Source: Zygaena filipendulae (taxonomy: Eukaryota; Arthropoda; Insecta; Lepidoptera; Zygaenidae). From it: DNA of 64,000 bases. Positions 45,317 to 57,277 of the stretch are shown here, one piece after another (position 1 is the stretch's first letter; each line of letters opens with the position of its first letter). The notes under the pieces were generated by a model. The model saw nothing but the letters and a program-made list of their open reading frames with translations, was not told the DNA's origin and searched no databases. The translations under genes were made by a program, and so were the position numbers. The DNA is taken from the NCBI GenBank assembly GCA_907165275.2, contig OU015661.1, positions 2,239,501 to 2,303,500 of the forward strand. The letters are read 5' to 3'.

Positions 45317-47327
45317 TTATATATATATTCAGATTATGTATATACATAAGATTCTCTGAAGCGGCACTAACCACAGGCTCCAACGATTTTCATGAAATTT
45401 AGTATGCAGGGGGTTTCGAGGGCGATTAATCGATCTAGTCAAGTTTCATTTTTAGAAAACGTTTTATCCGTGTTTTCAGGCAATGAAAAATGAGTGTTTG
45501 GTACTGCTTTTCTACCTCACAACAGATGGCGCTACGAGCGAAGCTCAGTCACCTAGATATTTTTGTTAATAAAACGATTTAAAAAATTATGTTATAACAG
45601 GGTCGCATTTTAGAACTTTTGATTTTCTATAGCTTCCTATTTGATTGGGTTGGATCTATGACAACTTTTTTGAGGTACCAGCTGGATTTTACGTATGCCA
45701 GGTAAACTCACAAAAAACTAGCTAGATGTAATGAATGAATAGATTTCAGATATAAAATTAACTGTTCGTAGGGAGTGTGACCAGTGCGTGACCAATATCA
45801 TTAGCATTAGGTAGGACAGATTGCCTGTAAAAACATGGCGGACCGCAACCGAGCTGCGTGTCTTACGGTATAGTTATCACGTGAAAGCTTTACAAACGAC
45901 GAACTTACAAAATTTATTTTCTATTTTTTTGAGGTTACCTACACATTAGTAGTAACTGTGGCGGTTTATACTCCAGAAATACACGAAATGTTTTTGAGCA
46001 TGTACTGCACTGTCAAGAAAAAAATCTTAAATGTAGAGCATGAATATACATACAGTAAAAGAAAATCGGAATACACATTCGGCTAACGCTGTGTCCGCTA
46101 ACTCTTAAAAACAAGCTTTTGGGTTCAAATGTGCTATAACCAATGAAAAGTGATCTATCAACACAAACTTCCTACACTTTTTTAATAGACGAATTAACAA
46201 AAACTTGTATTTTATTGTCACCGCGTTATATTATATACACAAATATACCTACTTCATTGTAGTAGTACTGAAGTGAATGAAACGTTAGGGTAAATCAGAA
46301 AAACTGCAGCAAAACAGTTCCAGATCCACTCCCCGATATCGCGTATTGAATCATACGAGGCCGAGTGCTCGCGACGCGACGTAGTAAAAAAAAACAACGA
46401 AAATGAACATGCACATCGCTTGTAGTACAAAATGTATTGTGCGTTGTTTTATCATTTATCAAACATTTTGCTGTAATTGCGAGCTGGAATGAAGCGAAAT
46501 TGGTGGCGAGATATTCATGCTGTGATATAAAATTGATAATATATGAAATGAAATTTTAGTAATAATACTGTGAAAATCCCTGTGAAAACCTTATGACAAA
46601 CCGGCTAGTATTTTATATTTTTTTTTTCGAAGTGAAACTATGTAGTCTTTGTGAAATAACAACTCGATGACGGGAACTTTTTTAAAATTCCATGTTTTTA
46701 TCTATTTCTACTAAGTTTATTGAGAAAACTGTTATGCGCTGATAGTAAATATGCGACGAACTAATGTCTCCTTATAAAATTTTCAACGTGCATCTTCTAG
46801 AATAGAAAGATAACAGAAATAGAAGAAGAGACATACATAATATGATAGGTTGACAAAAACTTATAGATACTCAACTCACTTCCTAATACTCTACATCTAT
46901 CGAATAAAAATGGACCGTGAAACCCTCGAACCGAATTCAGACAAATCCCGGATATTGTTTACAATATGTGCTTTACGTTATATACCTTACGAACATGGCC
47001 ACGCAACTTTGGCTCCCTGTGGGATGAACCTTACGAAAAGGTAGCACGATAAAAATAAACTAGCTCAAGTTATGGTCTTACCGGAACCCTTCTTATACGA
47101 TTATTATATCATTAAAAATATATATACATCGTAGAGATATTATTTAAACATAGAGCTTTAGTTTCACTCGTAATTTCCTTTAAAATATAAGCATAAAAAT
47201 ATACTCATTACCTAATGTATGCGACATGCGTGGAACGGCGCGAAATTACGTTCGCACCAAGACGTAGTCATCTGAACTCATGTGATTCCAATACCAATTA
47301 CATGACCCTGCATACACTGAATGTTTA
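45317..47327. other. No gene seen
   Basis: AT-rich. Short open frames near 46850-47044 lack splice sites or similarity. Confidence 0.45.
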
Positions 47328-47815
47328 TCTATATACATACTTATAATAAAACTGTAGAGAGGTCAATTCTGTACATTGAATATATATTCAAAATTAATAT
47401 TGGAGGATGAATGGTGGTCGATACTGATGCCAAAAATGCAATCAGTAATTTTTTGTCTGTCTGTCTGTCTGTATGTGCACGCATGGGTCGAAAACTACTG
47501 AAGGGATTTTAACCAAACTTGGTACGATTGCAGTCCATACTCCTGGGCAGGTTATAGGCTATATAACATAACGCTAAGACACATAGGAGCTGAGCAGTGA
47601 CGATAAATTTGAAGCAAGTCAGATGAAAATGCGCTTTCGAGCTCTTATCCTCGCATACTTTTACTCAATCACGCAAAAACGGCTGAACGGATTTGGATGA
47701 AATTTGGCATGCACGTTGTTACGGGTAGGTACAGAGAAGGACATAGGGTACTTTATCTCGAAATTCCCGCGGGAACTCCGAAATTACCGCGGGTGAAACC
47801 GCGGGGCACAGCTAG
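47328..47815 (+). mobile_element. Helitron-like repeat, long form
   Basis: About 488 bp, starting TCTATATACATACTTATAAT, with (CTGT)n, CTGGGCAGGTTATAGGC and a 3' end GCGGGTGAAACCGCGGGGCA plus CAGCTAG|T. The hairpin CCGCGGGTGAAACCGCGG is perfect here. Its inverse copy is at 52671-53208. Confidence 0.72.
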
Positions 47816-48057
47816 TAAAGAATAAAATATTATATATATACAAGCTGTTTCTTATGCATTTACACATATGCGAGTGGAATTTAAAATTTTATCATCTCTC
47901 CGCATTGCATGCATATTGTTCGTAGAGCTGAAAGCCGTTTGAGGGTGTTAAGGCGCTCAAGTGGTGACGAGCTATAATCTCATGCGGGGAGGAAGATGCT
48001 TATGTTAGCAACCCTAGATGTTGTTTAATGTTGGAGCATGTTAGTGCAACTGTTAAA

Positions 48058-48244
48058 TCTACACTATAATAAAAGAGTAGCATACGTATGTCTGTTCACA
48101 CTAATCTTCGGAACTACTGAACGGATTATCATGCGCTTTTGACAGGTGGATTATGCTTAGCTTTGTTTCATTTAAACCGGCTGTTGGAAAAAAAAGTTGT
48201 TATATAAAAGCGTTTCATGTGGGTGAAACCGTGGGGCAAAGCTA
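48058..48244 (+). mobile_element. Helitron-like repeat, TCTATACT subfamily, short
   Basis: A|TCTACACTATAATAAAAGAG start and GGGTGAAACCGTGGGGCAAA plus GCTA end. An internal deletion compared with 12491-12799. Confidence 0.6.
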
Positions 48245-49082
48245 CATAACAGAGGTGTGAGTGATCTAGTGAACATCACAAGACCCGGCCCGGTCATTGT
48301 TGAGATTTTTAAAGGAGGCCTGTCTCCAGCTTCGTTTCGACTGATTTAGCTAATTTATCAAAACCGTTTTTAAGAAATAACACCCCATAGTAGAAATCTA
48401 ACTTAAATTCATTTTATATAACGTATATATAACGTATATAGGTACGTGTATTTCAAGTGGTCAGAAAACTACATGCCAAAATTGTGTTTTAACTTATGCA
48501 ATCAAGTGAAATAGACGACGCAAACTGTCCCCTTCTTCCCCATGATCAAGACTGTCTCGAAGGAATTAAAGACCGATCCATTTGGTCCCGACTATTAATT
48601 AATTCGGACAGTTTCACAATTAAAGTCGTCGAAAGTTCTAAGATAACAGAATGTAGGACCACAGCATACAAATACTTATAGGTATTTTTAGTCCGAAAAT
48701 TTTTTGACGATAGCAAAAAAGCCATGCGTCTGAGCTCCAATTCAATATGATCACAACACGTCACGTTACGATAATACGCCAAAATATTAACATCAATATG
48801 TATTTACATTGACAACGTATCATAAGGCATACAGAATATTAATTTGTATTTTTTTAGATCTAGAGCCTTTGGAATTATGTTACAGGCATGTATGGGCAGG
48901 AATTTTTATAGTCGTAGTGAATGAGACCTCTACTCCTTGCTTATGACTGTGTGTTCAGTGGCTACACAATACACTGTCCATGTGTATGTATAGAACACAT
49001 CACGCTGCAAGTTGCTGCTTGGAATACAACTACATTGCAAAGGTTATGTAGCTCCTAGGTTCAGTTTGAGCCTTCGAGATTC
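48245..49082. other. No gene seen
   Basis: AT-rich. The short plus-strand open frame at 48496-48681 has no splice context or similarity. Confidence 0.45.
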
Positions 49083-49389
49083 AATAGGGATGTTAACTTT
49101 TGAAAATCAAAAATCCAATTAGTCCGTCATTTAGAAAATTTAATTTTCTTATTTTTCAAATAAATGAAAATACACAGAGATAAAGCGCATCAACGTTTAG
49201 GGTGGGGGCTCGTGACGTCACTTACCGCTACAAGCCGCCATACAAACAGCACTAGTTAGTGACGTCACGCGAAATTTCAACTCAATGTATCGCCGTTATT
49301 TTTTGATTACGTAAAAAAAAAAATACGTGTCCAATATTTTTTATTAATCTACAAGACGGACTAAAAAAAAATTAGTCAAATAGCCTATT
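49083..49389 (-). mobile_element. CRE-bearing MITE, copy 8
   Basis: Ends AATAGGGATGTTAACTTT and TTAGTCAAATAGCCTATT, with two GTGACGTCA sites. The left end is of the ATGTTGACTA type and the right of the AAATAGCC type, so it links the two subgroups. Confidence 0.82.
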
Positions 49390-50940
49390 GCAGCAGAAAC
49401 AAATCAACAACAGAGATGGGGAAAAAACAAAGACAGTGCTTTATACCTATACCCAGTCCACCGATTGTAAAAACATAAACATTTATGTTTTAGGTAACCA
49501 TGCGAATGAAATTCTAGCACGCTTGCTTATTTACTCTAATTCATATTGTCTTTGGTAGCTCCAGATACCATGCTTCCTTCGGCCTACTGTATGACATCAT
49601 AGACTGTGGTAGAAGCGTGTCGGGGATTGCCAGAGTATAATTTAGTTCCGAGTCGCTTCTACCAAGTTGAAGTGGTAACTAAGTTGCCATAAGTTTCGGA
49701 GATGCGGCAAAACACAACGATTCGACGGAAGTTAGTTCGTTACCCGCTATCTAGGTATTTATATATCAACCAAACGTTGTTTCCGCCCAACTGGCATAGA
49801 ATGCCTCTACTTTAAGTCTTGGGATAAAAGTTACAAATACGAAACACATTTTGGGAACCAATCGGATACTCTTTTTTCGTTAGGGACAAAAATAAAGCAA
49901 GTTATAACAGTAAATAACCTATGAAACTTTCTAATACATAGAAATATTATAAATAGTAATGAGTAGGTAAGTAATACTAATGGTTTTAATAATTTCACCA
50001 GTGTCAGTTTTGGAATTTCTTCATGAACTCTTTGCATCGCCATGAAAGTAGGTAACCTATAACATCTTCCGTGGTGTAAATAATCGTATGTTAACAAACA
50101 AATTTTCCTCCGATTAACCCGCTCGTATTTCAGAATTCTTTAAATCGGAATAAAAACCATTTTATGTGTTAATCTAATATTGAGGTAGATAAATAAGTAT
50201 TAGATTAAGACATAAAATATTTTTTATCATACCTACCGTACAGTATGATCGTTTTTGCGTGTCTGAGTTAAAAACATCAAAAAGATACAAACTTTCACAT
50301 TTATGGAGTACCTAGTTTTGTTGTATTTAAATAACTCTTGGCATATATACAATTTGTACAATTGAAAAAGAAATGTTTTAATGTTGCGAGAGCACTGTGC
50401 AGCGAGGTTGCGTGCCTCAACAATTTTATATATTTCAGTCCATTGTTACTGCTTTTTAATCTAACATCAAAATATATTTTCTGGTCAAAACATCGCGTAC
50501 ACTATATATTACGAGTAGGTATGTCACGCTATTCGTACGGCTGTAATGGTATGTTTGGAGTTAATATATTTTTCTTTTAATGAAAACAAAAACAAAAACC
50601 TCCAAGCTCGGTGGTTTAATCACAACATTTCTTTGTTATTGCTTGGGATAAGGAAAATTTAAAGTGTTGGTGTTATGTAAATGTGTAGGAGTATACGCAA
50701 TACCGTGGCTGGCACGCGATTATTACTGACTTCAAAAAAGGTGCTTAATTTTTTCCGCTACGATTTTTATAATTAATTTACTATATAAACAAAAACTAAT
50801 ATGTCTTTGTTTTGTAATTAAGTCTTTCTTCTTGCGTGCATACTTAGTTAGATATACACATAACTGGGCCTTGTTACTTTGTAAATTATAAACCAATCCA
50901 CATAAAAGCGAAAAATTAAAAACTAAATAAAAAAAAAACA
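49390..50940. other. No gene seen
   Basis: A slightly GC-richer patch at 49560-49760 has no supported frame. The rest is AT-rich. Confidence 0.4.
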
Positions 50941-51108
50941 AAACCGACTTTAAAACACACTAAAAAGTTAAAAATAACCTACGTATATGTGCTACCAAGT
51001 GATCGTTTCGAAGTCTGCTCCCATCACATTGTAGACACAAGCAGGCTTGGCACCGACTTCGAAACGATCAGTAAGTAGCACGTACGTAGGTTATTTTTAA
51101 GTCGGTTT
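50941..51108. mobile_element. Foldback MITE with AAACCGACTT ends
   Basis: Outer AAACCGACTT and AAGTCGGTTT enclose arms AAAATAACCTACGTA and TACGTAGGTTATTTTT and, further in, GATCGTTTCGAAGTC and GACTTCGAAACGATC. About 168 bp with a short loop. Confidence 0.72.
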
Positions 51109-51152
51109 AAATTTTTTGTTGAAATTTTATTTTTCTTATTCTTAACCATTCT

Positions 51153-51477
51153 TTATGGAATCGGCAAAAAATATCTCCGTAATTGGGCACGGTTGTGAGT
51201 GTACCCACTTTGATTCTTCAAGGGCCCTGGAAGGTTTTCATCGACCACTCGGAAAGTTACATTTTTCAACCCCTTCACAATACAGTCTCGAATCTTGTTT
51301 CCGACAACGTACTCGTCATAACCACTCGGCCGGGTCACATTGACCCACAACCCTTTAGTACAGATTTCACGAAAGCTGTATTGATCTCGATCCGAAAGGA
51401 GCTTTCAAGTTTTAACAAGTTCCGAAAGTATCGGCTGGGATAGAGCTGGGTTAGACCTTGATCGTTTATTTAATAAT
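51153..51477 (-). pseudogene. Decayed coding island, origin unknown
   Basis: Minus-strand frame ending in TAA at 51153. It can be followed upstream for over 100 codons with one in-frame TGA (near 51405). Readable parts are NPALSQPILSELVKT, then after the stop DRDQYSFREICTKGLWVNV, GYDEYVVGNKIRDCIVKG, FRVVDENLPGPLKNQ and RAQLRRYFLPIP. Composition and GC content look like protein-coding sequence, unlike the flanks. No start codon or splice sites define it, and I do not recognise a family. It may be a fragment of a transposon, a retrocopied gene, or an ancient insertion of viral origin. Confidence 0.35.
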
Positions 51478-51510
51478 AATTTTATTTCAGACATCCCTTA
51501 TAGTTAGTTA

Positions 51511-51852
51511 TCCATCTATACCTACTAATATTATAACGAGGTAAAGTTTGTGAGTTTGTGACGTTGTAGGGGTTAATTATATTGGTGGTTTTATTTAAGT
51601 TTATCGTAATCGGAATAACAATTTATTGCTGGTATAATAATAACAATACAAGTAATGCTTGACGACGACAGCATCATTGGTGTTGTGTATATTGTATACG
51701 ATTTAACTCAAAAACTACTGGACCGATTTCAAAAATTCTTTTACAATTAGAAAGCTACATTATCCCTGAGTAACTACCCAAACGCTGAGTAAATCTGGAA
51801 TTCCCACGGTAACTCCGAAATTAACGCGGGTAAAACCGCGGGGAACGGCTAG
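51511..51852 (+). mobile_element. Helitron-like repeat
   Basis: TCCATCTATACCTACTAATA start, GAGTTTGTGACGTTGTAGGG, and a 3' end CGGGTAAAACCGCGGGGAAC plus GGCTAG|T. About 60 bp of extra sequence (GGTATAATAATAACAATACA) in the middle. Confidence 0.62.
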
Positions 51853-51863
51853 TGAAATATAAA

Positions 51864-52080
51864 CACGACAGCTATAGGTTCGCCAGATGTCGTGGGTTCG
51901 ATCAGGGCGAAAATTAATTATGTGATGGACGTTTGTGTTTGCCCTGAGTAGAGACTGAGTGTTTAGCATGTATATTAAAGCCACTAATTGACATAATAAA
52001 GTATTATATCAGTAGTCTGATACCCAAAGTAGAAGTTCCGCTTAGGTCAGGACCAGATGGCGCTTTATAATAATGTCCAA
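51864..52080 (+). mobile_element. tRNA-derived SINE, copy 2
   Basis: GACAGCTATAGGTTCGCCAG then a B-box GTGGGTTCGATC, a body with CCCTGAGTAGAGACTGAGTG, AGTCTGATACCC, GACCAGATGGCGC, and a tail at AATAATGTCC. Shares its order of blocks with 4422-4676. Confidence 0.58.
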
Positions 52081-52217
52081 GTAATATTGTTTCACCGCGC
52101 ATCAGTAAACATAATATACCTAGTAAAAAAAAGTTGACAGACAGCTTGACGGTATTTTATTTTAAGGGACTTATCATGACTTTGAATTAGTACTTACTTA
52201 GAAACAATCGTAGCTTT

Positions 52218-52390
52218 TCTATCTATACTAATAAGAGGTCAAGTCTGTAAGTTGGAATGTAATCTATGAATTCTATGAATTCTTTCGGCAACAGGTAACT
52301 ACCTACACTATCCCTGAGTGTCACAGAATACTTTTGAGTATCCGAGGTATTCAGAAATTCACGCGGGTAAAACCGCGGGGCAACTAGCTA
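52218..52390 (+). mobile_element. Helitron-like repeat, short
   Basis: TCTATCTATACTAATAAGAG start and ACGCGGGTAAAACCGCGGGG, ending CAACTAG. Confidence 0.6.
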
Positions 52391-52670
52391 GTGAATAATA
52401 AGGCAGCTGACGATAGTGACAAGATGGAAAATATACAAACATTATTCATCATAAATAACCCAACTCGGTAGAGTGGCAGGACTTATTTAAAAAAAGGACT
52501 CGCAGTTTGCACAATACCGGTCAAAAACGACGTTCATTCATAATTCATTGTGTCCGGGGCAAACGGTTTTCTTATTATTTTCCAAGGATTTGAGATCCTG
52601 TCCCACTTTTTTCATTCATTTCATGGCCGTTCGCAAGTGAATTAAAAGTTATTCTAATTTTATTAATGTA

Positions 52671-53208
52671 CTAGGTGTGCCCCGCGGTTCACCCCCGGTA
52701 ATTTCGGAGTTCCCGCAGGAATTCCAGGATAAAAGTACCCTATGTCCTTCCCTGTACCCCTGAAAACGTGCATGCCAAGTTTAGAATAGAATAGAATAGA
52801 AAAAAGTTTATTTGATACCAAAGTTTGTTGATTTAGTTTCATCCAAATCCGTTCAGCCGTTTTTGCGTGATTGAGTAAACGTATGCGAGGATATGAGCTC
52901 GAAAGCGCATTTTCATCCGACTTGCTTCAAATTTATCATCACTGCTCAGCTCCTATGTGTCTTAGCGTTATGTTATATAGCCTATAACCTGCCCAGGAGT
53001 ATGGACTACAATCGTAACAAGTTTGGTTAAAATCCCTTCACTAGTTTTTGACTCATGCGTGCACATACAGACAGACAGACAGACAAAAAATTTACTGACT
53101 GCATTTTTGGCATCAGTATCGATCACCATTCATCCTCCAACATTAATTTTGAATATATATTCAATGTACAGAATTTACCTTTCTACTGTTTTATTATAAG
53201 TATAGATA
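52671..53208 (-). mobile_element. Helitron-like repeat, long form, with a nested insertion
   Basis: Inverse of the 47328 copy: starts CTAGGTGTGCCCCGCGG, ends near TTATTATAAGTATAGATA. Interrupted at about 52783-52838 by a LINE-tail fragment. Confidence 0.72.
52783..52838 (-). mobile_element. LINE-tail insertion inside a Helitron-like copy
   Basis: GAATAGAATAGAATAGAAAA followed by AAGTTTATTTGATACC, bounded on both sides by TTTAG, a likely target duplication. The uninterrupted relative at 47690-47730 reads straight through this point. Confidence 0.55.
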
Positions 53209-54474
53209 TATTCAGGTTTATAGCCTTTTACCAAATGTATAAAGAGTTACTTTTAAGTCTCTTTACAATCGAGACTTTAAAATCTCATTTTGGTGTATTC
53301 AATCAAAAATATTACCAAATTAATACTGAAGTTAATTTCTATAACGAGATTTCTACAAGCTTTTACTTAGGTATATGGTATTTAATTTAGTATATTTGTA
53401 ATTTTTTTAGGTCAAATCTACCAAACTGAATTAAAACCACTTTCTCTTATTCTACGGAGTTGAACTTTTACACGTAGGTTCAGTGCCGGTGACACCGCAT
53501 TTCAAAGGTCGGCATGACCTGAATCGACGTCCAGGATTAGCTCCAGATAAAAGAATTCCTCAATGGTCTACAGCACAGACACTGAACGTTGTATACGTAT
53601 TCAATTATAATAACCTATTTTAAGTAGCACCGAGTATAAGGCTAGTGCAAGGTTGCCTCCTAACGAGGGAACTCCTCGACGAACAACAGCACAAGCTCTA
53701 AGAGGTTGTTTCTCAAAATATTTTTTTCAATGAAACTTTATGCGTTTAACGCTAGATTAGTTATTTATGTCGAGGGGTCTATCTATACATTCGCTTTAAA
53801 TCTCTATATCGCTATTCTTCTTCTTCTTCTTTTTGACTAGGCAACTTTAAAATAACTGTGCCAATGACAATTTGTGACTTGACGACGTCATTTAGTATAT
53901 AGCATATATACATACAAGCATGACATGAAAAGTATATTTAATTCTGTAAAATATCTGTGCAATAAAGATTAAGGAGGAAGGATCGTAATGATCCAGGAGG
54001 TTCTGTGTTCGACTGTATGTATGTGTTTTTTTATATATGTGCACCGATTACTCGAAGACGGTTGGCACAATTTGGAAAATAGATTTTTTACCATTGACAA
54101 ACCTACTAAATACACAAAATTTACATATAACTACTCTTATCGCGCCCCAACATGTTTCACTTCTGAAACTACCGAAAAACAAAACAGTAACGTTACCAAA
54201 ATTCGTTTTCAAAAGTTTCAAATTGAATTTGATTCGAATAATATAAACATTTGCTCATGGTTCAACCCTCCTCACTGCATTGATTCATTTCACACCGTTA
54301 GTTAAGTTGCATGGCAGGTGAACACATCGACAGCTGCCCTTGGCTTTGTTACCGACTCTCACATCGTCCTCCACCTATCCATTTGTCCATGGAACTACTG
54401 TAATAGCGATTGTGTCGATTGTGTTAAAACAATTGACTGTTAAACTCACACAAGGTTAAAACAAATCTATAACA
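53209..54474. other. No gene seen
   Basis: AT-rich, with a (CTT)n run near 53817. The open frame at 53988-54305 has no supporting signal. Confidence 0.4.
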
Positions 54475-54749
54475 TCTTATCTTAATATATATAAATCACG
54501 TGTCACGTTGTTTTTCCGCGATGGACTCCGAAACTACAGAACGGATTTTGATAAAATTTTGTAACCATTTATAATATGGTCCAACTTAAAAGATAGGATA
54601 GTTTTTATCCCGGAATTCCCGCGGTAACTCCGGATTTAATGCGGGGAACAGCTAATCACCGTAAACTACTGTCAGGGGTAGGTACAAAGAAGGACATAAA
54701 CCGCGGAAACTCCGAAATTACCGCGGATAAAATCGCGGGGGACAGCTAG
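54475..54749 (+). mobile_element. Helitron-like repeat plus partial second copy
   Basis: First copy TCTTATCTTAATATATATAA to GGGGAACAGCTA (54654). A second copy lacking its 5' half follows at once and ends GCGGGGGACAG plus CTAG|T. Confidence 0.65.
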
Positions 54750-55071
54750 TATTATTATAAAAAATTTAAATAAAAATTAAACTTCACTTAGGTACCTACC
54801 TAACTTTTGTTAAAATTTTATTTATTTTTCACTTTTAAGTAGGTTGGTTTATAATTTATAAATTGACAATTTATGTACCTACCCAAATCGCTGTAGGTGT
54901 GCTGGTAATATTTGAAGAGTTTCCTCGATTTCTCCATGATCCCATCATCAGATCTTGACTTCTTTACAATGGGACCAAAGATACCTTATCAAACAAAAAA
55001 GAATTTTCCAAATCGGTCCAGCCGTCTTCGAGTCATCGCGTAACAAAGATACAAAAAAAAACGAATTAAGA

Positions 55072-55440
55072 ACCTCCTTCTTTTTTTGGAAGTCGATAAA
55101 AAATTAATCCCTATTTCCCTTGGTCACGGCATCACGCGTGAACGGCTGGACCAATTTGGCTAATTCTTTTTTTTTGTGTTTGTTATTGTAAGGAGAAAAA
55201 TAATAAAAGAAGTTTGGAGTTCCTGCAGGAATCCCTAAACTCACGCGGGTGAATCTCCGAAACGATTGGACTGATTTTGACAGGACTTTCACTGTTAATT
55301 AGCTGATGGTATAAGGACCAAATTAGGCTACTTAAATCGCTTTAGTAGATCCAGAGATTACCTCCCACAAAGTCACAAACTCAAAACTCACAACCTTACA
55401 AAGTCACATACTTTACCTCTTTATAATATTAGTAGATATA
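55072..55440. mobile_element. Rearranged repeat block
   Basis: AACCTCCTTC(T)nGGAAGTCG tail at 55072, then a plus-strand Helitron-like piece (GCGTGAACGGCTGGACC, CACGCGGGTGAATCTCCGAA), then a reversed one ending TTTATAATATTAGTAGATA. Confidence 0.45.
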
Positions 55441-56119
55441 GATTTCACTTTATTTCAATCACTCCCTAAATAAACACGAGCATCTGTTTTCATGCTATTT
55501 ACTCCCTTGGCAAGTGAATGACCTTTAGGTAATACCCTTGGACATTCTTACAATAGGTATGATAAAAACCCTGTTTGGGTAATAAAAATTGTCAAATATT
55601 CATTGTGAAAAGAAACAAATCGCTTTTAAAAAAAATGAGCATCGCTTTTTCCTGTAGAGCAATTTTAAGTACTAAACGGCCAACAAAGTTAAAAAACCCA
55701 TTCGCTTTTCATGTTTACACTTCAGTGGCACTTGAACGGAGTGCTGCTGGCGAGGGACGGGTTAAAAATGAGAAATGGCGCGTTACAAATTATATTTCGC
55801 GCCGTTTTAAAATTAAAAATATGAAGTTAATCGCCCACGTACTATGTACTAGTTGCGGTGAGGCGAGGCAATGCTTGTGGATTTCCGATCTTTCTTTTCT
55901 ACTGAGAGAAACTTCTTTTGAGCACGGCAGAAAATTCATCACGGCAGAGAATAAATATAAATAAAAAAATAGTTGTAATAAATAGTTGTGATAGTTGTAA
56001 TAAATATAAATATAGTTGTGGTCGAATGGTTTATTCGGTTAGGGACGGGTTGACCGCAAAGTTATAGTTTATCTTAAGACTTTCTGATGGGATTTGCGAT
56101 GATTTGCAAAATTTATTTA
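55441..56119. other. No gene supported
   Basis: Contains a 110-codon frame from the ATG at 55635 to 55964, rich in Lys and Arg with no recognised motif, splice site or similarity. Not called as a gene. Confidence 0.35.
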
Positions 56120-56347
56120 CTAGCTAGCTAGCCCTGCCCTGCTGTGCCCTGTGGTTTCACCCGCGGTAATTTAAGAGTTCCCGTGGAAATTCCGAGATAA
56201 AAAGTAGGTACCCTTTGTCCTTCTCTGAACCCCTGAAAACGTGCATGCCAAATTTCATCCAAATCCGTTCGGTCGTTTTTGTGTGATTGAGTAACAAACA
56301 TCCAAACATTCAAACATCCACACTTTCACATTTATAATATTAGTAGG
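56120..56347 (-). mobile_element. Helitron-like repeat
   Basis: CTAGCTAGCTAGCC, then GTGGTTTCACCCGCGGTAAT, AACGTGCATGCCAAATTTCA and ATTTATAATATTAGTAGGA at the far end. Near full length. Confidence 0.68.
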
Positions 56348-57277
56348 ATTATTTTGATATGAAAAATTTACTGCTTGCGCGTGTGCAGACCTATACACGC
56401 ATTAAATCCTTTCACTTTGTTGTAGACGCATCGAGATCACACAAAATAAGAATAAGTTGTGTAACAATCAAGTGTAAAATGGGCTTTGTGCAGCCGTTAG
56501 ACTCGTCTAGTACCTACGCCTGCAAAATGCTGATAGCAGGATTTGTGCACATTTTTCATTCGTGAAAATAAAAGCTCTATGTAACGAGCCAAATGCAGCC
56601 TCGTTCCATGACAATAAAGTCGATATTAATCGAGAAAATGTTCTATAGAGAGATTTTTTTTAAAATTGCTGTGTCATGAGGACCATTTTTTATGTTAATA
56701 TTTAACGTTGGCAGTTCCTCTCGCCTAGCAACACTATTATGTATCTATAATTTCTTTTTATTTCTGCAGAACGCTACAGCTTCTATATTTGATTAGGCAA
56801 AAGACGCGGGAAGTGGAAATAAGTGTTGATGCATTTTGGATAGGGTCCTATAAACTAAGTCCCGGACATGACTCAAAGTTCCTCGTCTTAAGGTTCTACA
56901 AGTTATACTCAGATTCTCCTACATAAGATTTAGTGAGGATTAATAATTGTTTCTAATATATCTACCTAATGAAATATTTTTATCGGGTTTTATTTTAAAT
57001 CACATTAAAAAACCTAATACAAGTATCATGTAAAAGGCATAGACGTTGCTGTGAAAAACTGAATTAAGCGACACGAAAAAAGAATATAATATTATAGTAT
57101 AGGTTCTTAATTCGAATCGAATTTTTTTACAACAAAATTCAAGTAGGTCAGTACTAGATAAGCTAAAATATGATAATTACAATTAAAGCCAGATTAACAC
57201 GAAGGTCCATTTCACCCTGGCTTGGTCGCAACACGGCCTTGTTAGTTAACTGCCAATTAAACTATATTAATCGGTGT
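56348..57277. other. No gene seen; insertion site of the gypsy element
   Basis: AT-rich DNA up to the GTGT target site at 57274-57277. Confidence 0.5.

Noticed and set aside
53055..53390. 111-codon open frame
   Set aside because: Its first third lies inside the Helitron-like repeat at 52671-53208, and the rest is Phe/Tyr/Ile-rich AT-driven sequence.
53988..54305. 105-codon open frame
   Set aside because: No similarity, no splice sites, and ends in a random stop; an overlapping frame is equally open.
55575..55964. 129-codon open frame
   Set aside because: The first codon is TTG, the ATG is only at 55635, there are no splice signals, Kozak context or recognisable motif, and the composition follows the local AT bias.
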